Below are positions 43,782-53,153 of a stretch of 64,000 bases of DNA, one piece after another (position 1 is the stretch's first letter; each line of letters begins with the position of its first letter). Below the pieces are notes generated by a model. The model ran no database searches. It worked only from the letters and a program-made list of their open reading frames with translations, and was not told the origin of the DNA. The DNA comes from Streptomyces sp. M41(2017) (GTDB lineage Bacteria > Actinomycetota > Actinomycetes > Streptomycetales > Streptomycetaceae): the NCBI RefSeq assembly GCF_002078175.1, contig NZ_MWFK01000002.1, positions 1,674,001 to 1,738,000 of the forward strand. Reading direction: 5' to 3'. The position numbers and the translations under genes were made by a program.

Positions 43782-45233
43782 CTAGCTCCAGCTGGCGTGC
43801 AGCGGCTTGCCCTCGGCGTAGCCGGCGGCGCTCTGGATGCCGACGATCGCGTTCTCGGCGAACTCCTCCAGGGAGTTGGCGCCCGCGTAGGTGCAGGAGG
43901 ACCGGACGCCCGCGATGATCGAGTCGATCAGGTCCTCGACGCCCGGGCGGGACGGGTCGAGGAACATGCGCGAGGTGGAGATGCCCTCCTCGAACAGTGC
44001 CTTGCGGGCCCGGTCGTACGCCGACTCCTCGCTGGTGCGGTTCTTGACGGCGCGCGCCGACGCCATGCCGAACGACTCCTTGTACAGGCGTCCGTCGGCA
44101 TCCTGCTGGAGGTCGCCCGGGGACTCGTACGTCCCGGCGAACCAGGAGCCGATCATGACGTTGGACGCGCCGGCGGCCAGCGCCATCGCGACGTCGCGCG
44201 GGTGGCGGACACCGCCGTCGGCCCACACGTGCTTGCCGTACTTCCGTGCCTCGGCGGCGCACTCCAGGACGGCGGAGAACTGCGGCCGGCCGACGCCGGT
44301 CATCATGCGGGTGGTGCACATGGCACCGGGGCCGACGCCGACCTTGATGATGTCGGCGCCCGCGTCGATGAGGTCCTTGACACCCTCGGCGGCGACGATG
44401 TTGCCCGCGACGATCGGCACCTGCGGGTCGAGCGCGCGCACGGTGCGCACGGCGCTGATCATCGACTCCTGGTGGCCGTGCGCGGTGTCGATGACGAGCG
44501 TGTCGACGCCCGCGTCGAGGAGCTGCTTGGCCTTGCCGGCCACGTCGCCGTTGATGCCCACGGCGGCGGCGATGCGCAGCTTTCCGTCGGCGTCGGTGGC
44601 CGGGGTGTACAGCGTGGCGCGCAGGGCGCCCTTGCGGGTGAGGATGCCGGCGAGGCGGCCGTCGGCGTCCACGGCGGGGGCGTAGCGGCGGTTGGCGCCG
44701 TCGAGCCGGTTGAACGCCTCGCGGGGCTCGATGTCCGCGTCGAGGAGCAGCAGGTCCTTGGACATGACCTCGGACAGCTGTGTGAAGCGGTCCACGCCGG
44801 TGAGGTCGGCGTCGGTGACCACGCCGACCGGGCGGCCGTCCTCGTCCACGACGACGCCGGCGTTGTGGGCACGCTTGGGCAGCAGCGCCAGCGCGTCGGC
44901 GACGGTCTGGTGGGGTGCGAGGACGATCGGGGTGTCGAGCACCAGGGGGCGCCCCTTGACCCAGGAGACGACCTCGGTGATGACCTCGATCGGGATGTCC
45001 TGCGGGATGACGACGAGGCCACCGCGGCGGGCGACGGTCTCCGCCATCCGCCGGCCGGCGATCGCCGTCATGTTGGCGACGACGAGCGGGATGGTGGTGC
45101 CCGTGCCGTCCGGAGAGCTGAGGTCCACGCCCTGACGCGAGCCGACCGCGGAGCGGCTGGGCACCATGAACACGTCGTCGTACGTCAGGTCGTACGGGGG
45201 CTGGATGTCGTTGAGGAAACGCACGTGCTGCAC
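43782..45233 (-). CDS. guaB1: GuaB1-type IMPDH-family enzyme, probable GMP reductase
   Basis: 483 aa. An IMP dehydrogenase/GMP reductase TIM barrel is interrupted by a CBS-domain pair (about 95-205). The catalytic-loop nucleophile is C306 in GVGPGAMCTTRMM. In place of the usual IMPDH flap, the sequence has GMASARAVKNRTSEES. Actinobacterial GuaB1 proteins of this form act as GMP reductases in mycobacteria, with CBS domains sensing purine nucleotides. Here that function is inferred by family. Start GTG 45233 has no strong ribosome site. Confidence 0.88.
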   Translation of the reverse strand: MQHVRFLNDIQPPYDLTYDDVFMVPSRSAVGSRQGVDLSSPDGTGTTIPLVVANMTAIAGRRMAETVARRGGLVVIPQDIPIEVITEVVSWVKGRPLVLDTPIVLAPHQTVADALALLPKRAHNAGVVVDEDGRPVGVVTDADLTGVDRFTQLSEVMSKDLLLLDADIEPREAFNRLDGANRRYAPAVDADGRLAGILTRKGALRATLYTPATDADGKLRIAAAVGINGDVAGKAKQLLDAGVDTLVIDTAHGHQESMISAVRTVRALDPQVPIVAGNIVAAEGVKDLIDAGADIIKVGVGPGAMCTTRMMTGVGRPQFSAVLECAAEARKYGKHVWADGGVRHPRDVAMALAAGASNVMIGSWFAGTYESPGDLQQDADGRLYKESFGMASARAVKNRTSEESAYDRARKALFEEGISTSRMFLDPSRPGVEDLIDSIIAGVRSSCTYAGANSLEEFAENAIVGIQSAAGYAEGKPLHASWS

Positions 45234-45331
45234 ATCCCAGTCGATCAGAGGTGGCCCCCGGACAGGTCAGCCAGGGGGAAGAGCACGTACTTCATTGTCC
45301 CATGACGGCTGGTGTGCGGTGCCCGGACAGA

Positions 45332-45709
45332 TCATCCAGGCAGGTCAGGGAGCAATTGGTCGGATCCTCCAAGAACGAGGGCGACCGACAGCGTGGCGTC
45401 GAACTGCTGGTAGTGGCCGGAGGCCGCCTCCAGGATCTCCTGGGCGGTCTCCCACTCGGCGGGCCGTGCCCGCGCGTACGGGCGCCAGCCGCTCACCACG
45501 AGGAGCCTGCCCGGGGTGGCGGGTCCCCAGTCGGGGTCGCCCAGGACGTCGGCGAGCGCGTCCCAGTTCCGGCCGAACCACTCGGGCAGGTCGAGGGCGC
45601 GGACGCAGCGGGCCATGAAGCCGGCCTTGTCGAGAACGCCGGAGAGGTCGAGCTCGCTGACCTGCCACCCGGCCGAGTGGCACACCTCCGCGAGCGGCCC
45701 ACGGGTCAT
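45332..45709 (-). CDS. Barstar-family RNase inhibitor
   Basis: 125 aa. The barstar fold is evident from LDLSGVLDKAGFMARCVRALDLPEWFGRNWDALADVL, in which the acidic residues around FGRNWDAL form the RNase-binding surface. It should protect the cytoplasm from the adjacent RNase. Its ATG overlaps the RNase stop by four bases (ATGA), so RNase and inhibitor are made together. Confidence 0.9.
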   Translation of the reverse strand: MTRGPLAEVCHSAGWQVSELDLSGVLDKAGFMARCVRALDLPEWFGRNWDALADVLGDPDWGPATPGRLLVVSGWRPYARARPAEWETAQEILEAASGHYQQFDATLSVALVLGGSDQLLPDLPG

Positions 45710-46152
45710 CTCAGCACCGCCTTGAACGAGTCGTAGTGATCATCGGTGTAGTAGATCTCCCCGCCCTGCCCCGTGACGATGCGCCGGGCGCCCCGGTCGC
45801 CCTCGCCGGGCGTCCGCACGGTGTACTCGTGGTAGTACCCCCGGGGACGCTGCGGCAGCTCCCGCTCGAAGTTGCCGAAGACGGCTCCGTCCTTGGCGTA
45901 CGGGTACGGGCCGCCCCGGTCGATGAGGGCGAGCGTCGCGCGGCCCTCGGCCGGCAGTTCGGCGGCGCTGACGGTCGGCCGGTCGCCCACCCAGGAGGGC
46001 AGGGCCGCGGACCCGCTCGCGGTGGTGGTCCCGCGGTCGCCCGGGGCGGCGGTGTCCGTGGACGAGCACCCCGTGAGCAGCAGCGCGAGACAGGCCAGCA
46101 GAACGGCCGTCAAAGGGCCCGCGAACGCGCGAGGGGACGGCCGTAGCAGCAT
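45706..46152 (-). CDS. RNase Sa/barnase-family ribonuclease, lipoprotein form
   Basis: 148-aa guanyl-specific ribonuclease. A leader with lipobox LLTGC (C29) predicts lipid anchoring on the outside. The nuclease domain (about 62-148) resembles RNase Sa: ALIDRGGPYPYAKDGAVFGN, then YYHEYTV with the catalytic Glu, RRIVTG with Arg, and DDHYDSF with the catalytic His. RNase Sa homologues are normally released; membrane anchoring here is unusual. It forms a toxin-inhibitor pair with the overlapping barstar gene. Confidence 0.9.
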   Translation of the reverse strand: MLLRPSPRAFAGPLTAVLLACLALLLTGCSSTDTAAPGDRGTTTASGSAALPSWVGDRPTVSAAELPAEGRATLALIDRGGPYPYAKDGAVFGNFERELPQRPRGYYHEYTVRTPGEGDRGARRIVTGQGGEIYYTDDHYDSFKAVLR

Positions 46153-46201
46153 GAGTCGATGCTGCCACGGCCGTCCCCTCCAGGCACGCGTTGAGGCGCC
46201 C

Positions 46202-47245
46202 TCAGGGGCCGTCCGGGTCCGCCCGGTTCAGCGCCGGACGCGGGGTCGTGCCCGCCGTCATCAGGTAGTCCGCGGCGGAGGTGTCCGTCACCAGGCTGGT
46301 GACCAGCCCGGAGCGCAGCACCGCGTCGATGGCGGCCGCCTTGCGCTGGCCGCCCGCGATCGCCACCACCTCGGGGATACGGCGCAGCCGGTCGGCCTCG
46401 ACCGTGATGCAGCGCTCGCCCAGATCGCGCCCGACCCGCCGGCCCTCGGCGTCGAAGAGGTGGGCGGACATCTCCGCGGCGACACCGAGGGACGCGTAGT
46501 GGGCGCGCTCCTCGTCGCTGAGCATGTCGTGCACCGTCGAGATGCCGGGCTCCCAGGAGCCGATGGAGACGCAGGCGACCGTGACCTTGTCGAAGTACTC
46601 GAAGGCGCGGGCGATCCCCGTCTGGTTGCGCAGCGCCGCCGCGGTGGCCTCGTCGGGCAGCAGCATCGGCGCGTAGATGGGGTGGGCGTCGCCGCCCGAC
46701 ACCTGCGCCGCACGCCGTACGGCCTCGACGGAGCCGCGCTCGGCGGTCCCGGCGTCGTAGACACCCGTCAGCTGCACCACGGTGCACGGCGGGAGCCGGT
46801 CCAGCGCCGCCGCCATGTGGATCGTGGAGCGGCCCCAGGCGAGTCCGAGCACATCGCCCTCGTTGACCAGTTCGCCGAGCAGGTCCGCGGCCACCTCACC
46901 GAGGTTCTCCGGGTCGGGCGACTCCTCGGCGTCCGCCGGGGACTCGACGACCACGGCGTGCCGAAGGCCGTAGCGGGCGCGCAGCGCGTCCGAGCGCTCC
47001 GCGTCCAGCTCGGCGGGGACGCGGATCTCGATCCTCACGAGATCCCGTTCGAGAGCGGTCTCCAGGACCCGGGCCACCTTGAAGCGGCTGACGCCGAACT
47101 CCTCGGCGATCTGGATCTTGGACTTGCCCTCGAGGTAGAAGCGGCGGGCCATGGCCGCCGCCTGCACCAGCTCAGCGGGTCCCATCCGCATGGCTGACCG
47201 GCCCGCCGACATACCCGACACGGCGATCTCCTCACTGCTGTTCAC
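46202..47245 (-). CDS. SorC/DeoR-type sugar-binding transcriptional regulator
   Basis: 347 aa. An N-terminal HTH (about 25-60; KSKIQIAEEFGVSRFKVARVL) is joined to a SorC sugar-binding domain (about 80-340), with GLAWGRST at the effector site and VAIAGGQRKAAAIDAVLRSG near the end. The effector is likely a phosphorylated sugar. It is 78 bases downstream of rpe and may regulate pentose metabolism; this is inference. Start GTG 47245 is chosen; a 13-residue longer opening exists to 47284. Confidence 0.88.
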   Translation of the reverse strand: MNSSEEIAVSGMSAGRSAMRMGPAELVQAAAMARRFYLEGKSKIQIAEEFGVSRFKVARVLETALERDLVRIEIRVPAELDAERSDALRARYGLRHAVVVESPADAEESPDPENLGEVAADLLGELVNEGDVLGLAWGRSTIHMAAALDRLPPCTVVQLTGVYDAGTAERGSVEAVRRAAQVSGGDAHPIYAPMLLPDEATAAALRNQTGIARAFEYFDKVTVACVSIGSWEPGISTVHDMLSDEERAHYASLGVAAEMSAHLFDAEGRRVGRDLGERCITVEADRLRRIPEVVAIAGGQRKAAAIDAVLRSGLVTSLVTDTSAADYLMTAGTTPRPALNRADPDGP

Positions 47246-47323
47246 ACTCTGGATTCGCCGTTCATCCTCGCAGATCCGGCGCACTTGATCCGCCCCGAAG
47301 GGCGGCGTTCACGTTCCCTTGGT

Positions 47324-48010
47324 TCAGTGGCCGCACGCCCACGAGGCGCGGGCCGTCGCCTCCTCGGCCTGGGTGCGCAGTGCACGTACCGCCTGGGCCG
47401 GGTCCGCGGCCCCGTAGACGGCCGATCCGGCGACGAAGACGTCGGCCCCCGCCTCGGCGCACCGCTCGATGGTGGACGCCGAGACGCCGCCGTCGACCTG
47501 GAGCCACAGTTCGAGGCCGTGCTTTTTGATCAACTCGCGGGTGCGGCGGATCTTCGGGAGCATGATGTCGAGAAAGGCCTGACCCCCGAACCCGGGCTCG
47601 ACGGTCATGATCAGCAGCATGTCGAGCTCGGGAAGCAGATCCTCGTACGGCTCGATGGGCGTCGCCGGCTTGAGTGCCATCGAGGCACGGGCACCCTTGG
47701 CCCGGATCTCGCGGGCGAGCCTGATCGGTGCCGCGGCCGCCTCCACGTGGAAGGTGACCGAGCCGGCCCCCGCCTCCACGTACTGGGGCGCCCACCGATC
47801 GGCGTCCTCGATCATCAGATGGCAGTCCAGCGGAGTGTCGGTCGCCCGCGCCAGGGACTCCACGACCGGAACACCGAGCGTGAGGTTCGGTACGAAATGG
47901 TTGTCCATCACGTCCACATGGAGCCAGTCCGCCCCCTGCACCGCTGTTGCCTCCTCGGCAAGACGGGCGAAGTCGGCGGACAGGATGCTGGGGTTGATCT
48001 GCGCGGCCAT
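47324..48010 (-). CDS. rpe: Ribulose-phosphate 3-epimerase
   Basis: 228-aa TIM-barrel enzyme of the pentose phosphate pathway, interconverting D-ribulose 5-phosphate and D-xylulose 5-phosphate. Diagnostic motifs are INPSILSADFARL, LHVDVMDNHFVPNLT (metal-binding His/Asp) and MTVEPGFGGQAF, then LQVDGGV and FVAGSAVYG. It is divergent from the MMPL gene. Confidence 0.97.
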   Translation of the reverse strand: MAAQINPSILSADFARLAEEATAVQGADWLHVDVMDNHFVPNLTLGVPVVESLARATDTPLDCHLMIEDADRWAPQYVEAGAGSVTFHVEAAAAPIRLAREIRAKGARASMALKPATPIEPYEDLLPELDMLLIMTVEPGFGGQAFLDIMLPKIRRTRELIKKHGLELWLQVDGGVSASTIERCAEAGADVFVAGSAVYGAADPAQAVRALRTQAEEATARASWACGH

Positions 48011-48144
48011 GCCCCAAGCCTGCCATGTCCCGGGCCGGTTGCTCTCCTCGGTCCGGACCTCGGTCTCTCCGCCGACGTGCGGCGGGCGTCCCGCGTGCCG
48101 TGCCCAGCGGCCCAGCGGCGCCGCGTCCGGTCACGGGGGCGGGC

Positions 48145-50325
48145 ATGAAGCGGCTCGACGCCTGGAAGCGGGCGGGCGTCGGCGTCGTGTGCGGACGCCG
48201 GTCCAAGTGGCTGGTGCTGGCCCTGTGGCTGCTGGTGCTGCTCTTCGTGGCACCGCTCGGCATGAAGCTCAGCGACGCCCAGGACAACGACGCGCAGTCC
48301 TGGCTGCCCGGCTCGGCGGAGTCGACCCAAGTCCTCGACGTGTCCAACGAGTTCCGTCCCGAACAGATCCCCGCGGTCGTCGTCTACGCCCGGGAGGGCG
48401 GCCTGACGGTGCAGGACCGGCGGCAGATCGCCGAGGACGTCCGGCAGATCGAGAAGCTGCGGGACCACGGCATCCGCGGGGCGGAGACCCGGGGCCCGGT
48501 CTTCGACCGGCCGGCCGATCCGCGCGCCGCGCAGATCTACGTGCCCATCACCATGGACGCGGCCGGCTGGCAGCGGATCGCTCCCGCCGTCGACTCCATC
48601 CGCGACCAGGTGGGCAAGGGCGGCGACGGGCTCGCCGTGCACATCACCGGGCCCGGCGGCACCTCGGCCGATTCCTCGAAGGCCTTCGAGGGCATCGACT
48701 CCACGCTGCTCTACGCGGCGATGGCCGTCGTCATCGTGATGCTGCTGATCACCTTCCGCAGTCCGACCCTGCTCTTCGTGCCGTTGCTCGGGGTGATCGT
48801 CGCCCTGTTCACGGCCCAGGCGCTGATCTATCTGCTGGCGACCCATGCCGGGCTGACCGTCAACGGGCAGAGCGCCGGCATCCTCACGGTGCTCGTGTTC
48901 GGCGCGGGCACCGACTACGCCCTGCTGCTCGTCGCCCGCTACCGGGAGGAGCTGCGCCGTCACGAGGACCGGCACGAGGCGATGGCGCGCGCCATGAACC
49001 GGGCGGGCCCGGCGGTCCTCGCCTCGGGCGCGACGGTCGTCCTGAGCATGCTGGTACTGCTGGTCGCCGAGATGAACTCGACACGGGGTCTCGGCCCGGT
49101 CGCGGCGATCGGCGTGGCCGTCGCCCTGCTCGCCATGCTCACCCTGTTCCCCGCCCTGCTCCTCGTGTTCGGGCGCTGGATCTTCTGGCCCGCCGTGCCG
49201 CACGTCGGCTCGTCCGACCCGACCCGCAGCGGCTTCTGGTCGCGCGTCGGCCACCGCATCGCCCGCCGTCCCCGGACCACCTGGATCGGGACGGCGCTGG
49301 TCCTCGCCGCCCTCTCCGTCGGGCTCGTCGAACTGCGGGCCGCGGGCATCCCGGCCGCCGATCAGTTCACCGGGAAGCCGGACTCGATCGTGGGCCAGGA
49401 GATCTCCGAGCAGTACTTCCCTGCGGGCGCCGGCGATCCGCTGGTGGTGGTCTCGGACGCGGCGGCGGCCGGGCAGGTGCGCCGGACCGTGGCGGCGGAT
49501 CCGGGCGTGGTGCCCGCGAGCATCGGGGTGCCACCGGGCACGGCGCCGGAGCACGACGGCAAGGTGCTGTTCGAGGCCACGCTGCGCGATCCGTCCGACA
49601 GCGACGCGGCGAAGGCCACGGTGGACCGCGTACGGGACTCCGTGCACGCGCTGCCCGACGCCGACGCGAAGGTCGGCGGCGGCACCGCGGCCCTGCTGGA
49701 CATGGAGGACGCCCAGACGCACGACAACTACCTGGTGATCCCGCTCGTCCTGATCGTGGTCCTGCTCGTGCTGAGCGTGCTGCTACGGGCCCTGGTGGCC
49801 CCACTGCTGCTGATCGGGACCGTGGTGCTCTCGCTGGCCGCCGCGCTCGGGGTGAGCGCGCTGGTCTTCCGGCACGTCTTCGACTACGCGGGCGAGGACG
49901 TTTCCTTCCCGCTGTTCGTCTTCGTGTTCCTGGTGGCGCTCGGCATCGACTACAACATCTTCCTGACCACCCGTATCCGCGAGGAGGCGGCCCATCAGGG
50001 CACCCGGCGCGGAGTGGTCACCGGACTGGCCACCACCGGGGCGGTGATCACCTCGGCCGGTCTGGTCCTCGCGGGCACGTTCGCCGCGCTCGGCACGCTT
50101 CCGGTGGTGGGCTTCGCCGAGATCGGGTTCGCGGTCGCCTTCGGCGTGCTGCTGGACACCTTCATCGTGCGCTCGGTCCTCGTGACCTCGCTCTTCCTGG
50201 ACGTGGGCCCGAAGGTGTGGTGGCCGAACCGGCTGGCGCACGAGGACGGCGGCACCCGGCCTCCGCCGGACCCCGCCTCTCCGGGTCCGGACAGGACTCC
50301 GGGACCGGCCGCTCCCCCGGGCTGA
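48145..50325 (+). CDS. MMPL/RND-family transporter
   Basis: 726-aa membrane protein with the RND layout: one helix, a large extracytoplasmic loop (about 50-190), five helices, then the repeat of this pattern in the second half. MMPL motifs are GAGTDYALLLVARYREEL in the first half and VALGIDYNIFLTTRIREEA in the second, with paired Asp-Tyr residues for proton coupling. It probably exports a lipid, glycolipid or drug. The C-terminal tail is Pro-rich. It starts at ATG 48145 after a G-rich ribosome site. Confidence 0.92.
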   Translation: MKRLDAWKRAGVGVVCGRRSKWLVLALWLLVLLFVAPLGMKLSDAQDNDAQSWLPGSAESTQVLDVSNEFRPEQIPAVVVYAREGGLTVQDRRQIAEDVRQIEKLRDHGIRGAETRGPVFDRPADPRAAQIYVPITMDAAGWQRIAPAVDSIRDQVGKGGDGLAVHITGPGGTSADSSKAFEGIDSTLLYAAMAVVIVMLLITFRSPTLLFVPLLGVIVALFTAQALIYLLATHAGLTVNGQSAGILTVLVFGAGTDYALLLVARYREELRRHEDRHEAMARAMNRAGPAVLASGATVVLSMLVLLVAEMNSTRGLGPVAAIGVAVALLAMLTLFPALLLVFGRWIFWPAVPHVGSSDPTRSGFWSRVGHRIARRPRTTWIGTALVLAALSVGLVELRAAGIPAADQFTGKPDSIVGQEISEQYFPAGAGDPLVVVSDAAAAGQVRRTVAADPGVVPASIGVPPGTAPEHDGKVLFEATLRDPSDSDAAKATVDRVRDSVHALPDADAKVGGGTAALLDMEDAQTHDNYLVIPLVLIVVLLVLSVLLRALVAPLLLIGTVVLSLAAALGVSALVFRHVFDYAGEDVSFPLFVFVFLVALGIDYNIFLTTRIREEAAHQGTRRGVVTGLATTGAVITSAGLVLAGTFAALGTLPVVGFAEIGFAVAFGVLLDTFIVRSVLVTSLFLDVGPKVWWPNRLAHEDGGTRPPPDPASPGPDRTPGPAAPPG

Positions 50326-50359
50326 TGGCGCAGCAGTACGGGGGAGAGCGGAGCGGCGG

Positions 50360-51793
50360 TCAGCCCGTCCGGCGGATCAGTGCCAGGTACATCGCGTCGG
50401 TGCCGTGCAGATGCGGCCACAGCTGGACGTCGGGGCCATCGCCGAGGGCCGGGACGCCGGGCAGCAGCGGGCGGGCGTCGAGGAGTTCGGCGGAGCCGCC
50501 GTCGTAGTGCTTGAGGACGTCGTCGACGACCGCGCGGGTCTCCGCGAGGTGCGGCGAGCAGGTCGCGTAGCCGACGACACCGCCGATCCGCACCGAGTCG
50601 AGGGCCGTGCGCAGCAGCCCGCGCTGGAGCGGGGCGAAGCCGTCGAGGTCCTCGGGGCGGCGCCGCCAGCGGGCCTCGGGACGACGCCGCAGGGCGCCCA
50701 GACCGGTGCAGGGCACGTCCATGAGCACCCGGTCGAAGGTGCCGGGACGCCACGGCGGACGTGTGCCGTCCGCCGTGATGACCTGGTAGGGGCCGGGGTT
50801 CCCGGCGAGTGCCTTGGCGACCAGTCCCGCGCGGTGGGGCTGCTTCTCGGAGGCGAGCAGCGTGGCACCGCGCCGGGCCGCGAGCCCCGCCAGCATCGCG
50901 GCCTTGCCGCCGGGTCCGGCGCAGCCGTCCAGCCAGACCCGGTCGGGCCCGTCGAGCGGCGCGTTCGCGAGGGCGACGGCGACGAGCTGGCTGCCCTCGT
51001 CCTGGACGCCCGCACGCCCCTCGCGGACGGCGTCGATCGCACCGGGTTCGCCGCCCTCGGAGAGGCGCACGGCGTACGGCGACCAGCGGCCCGGCAGGGC
51101 CGAGTCCTCGTCGAGCGCGCCGAGGATCTCGTCGGCGGTGGTGCGTCCGGGCCGGGCGACGAGCGTCACCTCGGGCCTTTCGTTGTCCGCCTCCAGCAGG
51201 TCCTCGATGCCGGCCCGGCCGCCGCCGAGGGAGTCCCACAGGGCGGAGACGATCCAGCGGGGGTGCGAGTGCACGACGGCGAGGTGGTCCTCGGGGTCCT
51301 CGTCGTAGGGCGGCGCGACCTGTTCGACCCAGGCGTCGAGGTCCTGCCGCGCGACCTTGCGCAGGACGGCGTTGACGAACTTGGCCCGCCCGTCGCCGAG
51401 CACCACCCGGGCCAGCTCCACCGAGGCGGAGACGGCGGCGTGGGTCGGGATGCGCGTGCCCAGCAGCTGGTGGACGCCGAGGCTGAGCACGTCGAGGACC
51501 GGCGGATCGACCTCGCGCAGCGGCCGGTCGACACAGGCCCCGATGACGGCGTCGTACGTGCCCTGCCGGCGCAGCGTGCCGTAGACCAGTTCCGTGGCGA
51601 GTGCGGCGTCCCGGCCGTCGAAGTCGCCCTTCTCCCGCGCCTTGCGCAGCAGCGGCGGCAGGACGAGGTTGGCGTACGCGTCGCGCTCGTCCACGGCCCG
51701 CAGCGCCTCGAAGGCGAGCATGCGGACCGGGTCCTTCTGGGGGCGACGGTAGGGCTTGCCGGGCTTGGCCGGCCGACGGGACTGCTCACTCAC
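50360..51793 (-). CDS. rsmB: 16S rRNA (cytosine-C5) methyltransferase
   Basis: 477-aa SAM-dependent enzyme methylating C967 of 16S rRNA. An N-terminal NusB-like RNA-binding domain (about 20-160) precedes the Rossmann methyltransferase (about 235-475), with SAM motif LDGCAGPGGKAAML, motif IV DVPCTGLG and motif VI YATCSPHLAET, giving the two cysteines of the RsmB mechanism. It is downstream of fmt on the same strand. Confidence 0.95.
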   Translation of the reverse strand: MSEQSRRPAKPGKPYRRPQKDPVRMLAFEALRAVDERDAYANLVLPPLLRKAREKGDFDGRDAALATELVYGTLRRQGTYDAVIGACVDRPLREVDPPVLDVLSLGVHQLLGTRIPTHAAVSASVELARVVLGDGRAKFVNAVLRKVARQDLDAWVEQVAPPYDEDPEDHLAVVHSHPRWIVSALWDSLGGGRAGIEDLLEADNERPEVTLVARPGRTTADEILGALDEDSALPGRWSPYAVRLSEGGEPGAIDAVREGRAGVQDEGSQLVAVALANAPLDGPDRVWLDGCAGPGGKAAMLAGLAARRGATLLASEKQPHRAGLVAKALAGNPGPYQVITADGTRPPWRPGTFDRVLMDVPCTGLGALRRRPEARWRRRPEDLDGFAPLQRGLLRTALDSVRIGGVVGYATCSPHLAETRAVVDDVLKHYDGGSAELLDARPLLPGVPALGDGPDVQLWPHLHGTDAMYLALIRRTG

Positions 51794-51872
51794 GAAAAAG
51801 GTGCTCCGGATCCAGGAAAGGGTGCGTTCATCAGCCTACGCCGCGCGGCACAGGCCGGCCGTGGGGCGGCCG

Positions 51873-52805
51873 TCAGACCCCGAGCCGCTCACCGGAGGGG
51901 ATCCGCACCCCGCGGGCCCAGTCCGCCGCGCGCATCGGTTTCTTGCCCTGGGCCTGCACCCAGAGCAGCTCGACGGCGTGGGAGCCGGTGCCCACGTACA
52001 CGTTGTTCTTGGCGACGGACAGCTCGCCCGGGGCGAGGTCCGTACGGTCGGGCACGGTGGCGACCTGGACGAGCTTGAGCCGCTCGTCCCGGAAGACGGT
52101 CCAGGCGCCGGGGGCGGGGGTGCACCCGCGCACCACGCGGTCGACCCGCAGGGCCGGGGCGGCCCAGTCGACGTGGGCGTTCTCGACGGAGATCTTCGGC
52201 GCGGTGCTGACACCGTCGGCGGGCTGCGGCACGGCCTTGAGGGTGCCGTCCTCGATGCCGTCCATCGTGGCGGCGAGCAGTCCCGAACCGGCGAACGCGA
52301 GTCGCGTCAGCAGGTCGCCGCTGGTGTCGGTGTGCCGGATCTCCTCGGTGACCGTCCCGTAGACGGGGCCCGAGTCGAGGCCCTCCTCGATCAGGAAGGT
52401 GGAGGCACCGGTGATCTCGTCGCCGGCCATGATCGCGTGCTGCACGGGGGCGGCGCCGCGCCAGGCGGGCAGCAGCGAGAAGTGCAGGTTGACCCAGCCG
52501 TGCACGGGGACGTCGAGGGCTACGCGGGGCAGCAGCGCGCCGTAGGCGACGACGGGACAGCAGTCGGGGCCGATCTCGCGCAGCCGGGCCAGGAACTCCT
52601 CGTCACGGGGCTTCGCGGGCTTGAGCACCTCGATCCCGGCCTCCTCCGCCCGTACGGCGACCGGGCTCGCGACGAGCCGCCGTCCTCGGCCGGCCGGGGC
52701 GTCCGGCCGGGTCACGACGGCGGCCACCTCGTGCCGCCCGGAGGCGATCAGGGCGTCCAGGGCGGGAACGGCGACCTCGGGGGTACCTGCGAAGACGAGC
52801 TTCAT
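51873..52805 (-). CDS. fmt: Methionyl-tRNA formyltransferase
   Basis: 310-aa enzyme that formylates initiator Met-tRNA using 10-formyl-THF. The N-terminal hydrolase-like domain has MKLVFAGTPEVAVPAL, VVAYGALLPRVALD and the catalytic segment HGWVNLHFSLLPAWRGAAP, then DSGPVYG. A C-terminal OB-fold domain follows (about 210-310). Start ATG 52805. Confidence 0.97.
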   Translation of the reverse strand: MKLVFAGTPEVAVPALDALIASGRHEVAAVVTRPDAPAGRGRRLVASPVAVRAEEAGIEVLKPAKPRDEEFLARLREIGPDCCPVVAYGALLPRVALDVPVHGWVNLHFSLLPAWRGAAPVQHAIMAGDEITGASTFLIEEGLDSGPVYGTVTEEIRHTDTSGDLLTRLAFAGSGLLAATMDGIEDGTLKAVPQPADGVSTAPKISVENAHVDWAAPALRVDRVVRGCTPAPGAWTVFRDERLKLVQVATVPDRTDLAPGELSVAKNNVYVGTGSHAVELLWVQAQGKKPMRAADWARGVRIPSGERLGV

Positions 52806-53153
52806 GGGTGGCGGTTGGCCTCTCGGGCGGGAGCACTTCGACGCCCACGCGCGCGCCGGGAAGGGCGGAGCGCGGGGCAGCGCACCAGTCTATGCCGCCT
52901 GCGGCACCGCGGCTCGGGGGTTCTCCAGCCGCCGTCCGGCGGGCCCGGGCGGGACCGCGTCCGAGTGCCGGGCCGGGGGGCGCGTCAACCTCAGGACAGG
53001 GGGCGTACGTCCCGCGACGCGCCCCGTGCGTATGCCCTCACGCCCCCGCAGCGTGACCACTCACCCGTCCACGCGTTGGTCAAGAAAGAGTTGACCACAG
53101 CGGGCTGCACGAGCGGCCCGATCCTTTTCAACGCCGGTTCGAGAGGCTTGTTC
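52806..53153. other. Divergent region between fmt and an HTH protein
   Basis: 348 bases without a supported gene. It contains a clean inverted repeat, TGGTCAA-N7-TTGACCA (53077-53097), about 60 bases before the next start; the right arm also reads as a -35 TTGACC. Confidence 0.5.
53077..53097. promoter_or_regulatory. Inverted repeat TGGTCAA-N7-TTGACCA
   Basis: Perfect 7-bp arms separated by GAAAGAG. It may be an autoregulatory site for the HTH protein that follows. Confidence 0.5.
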
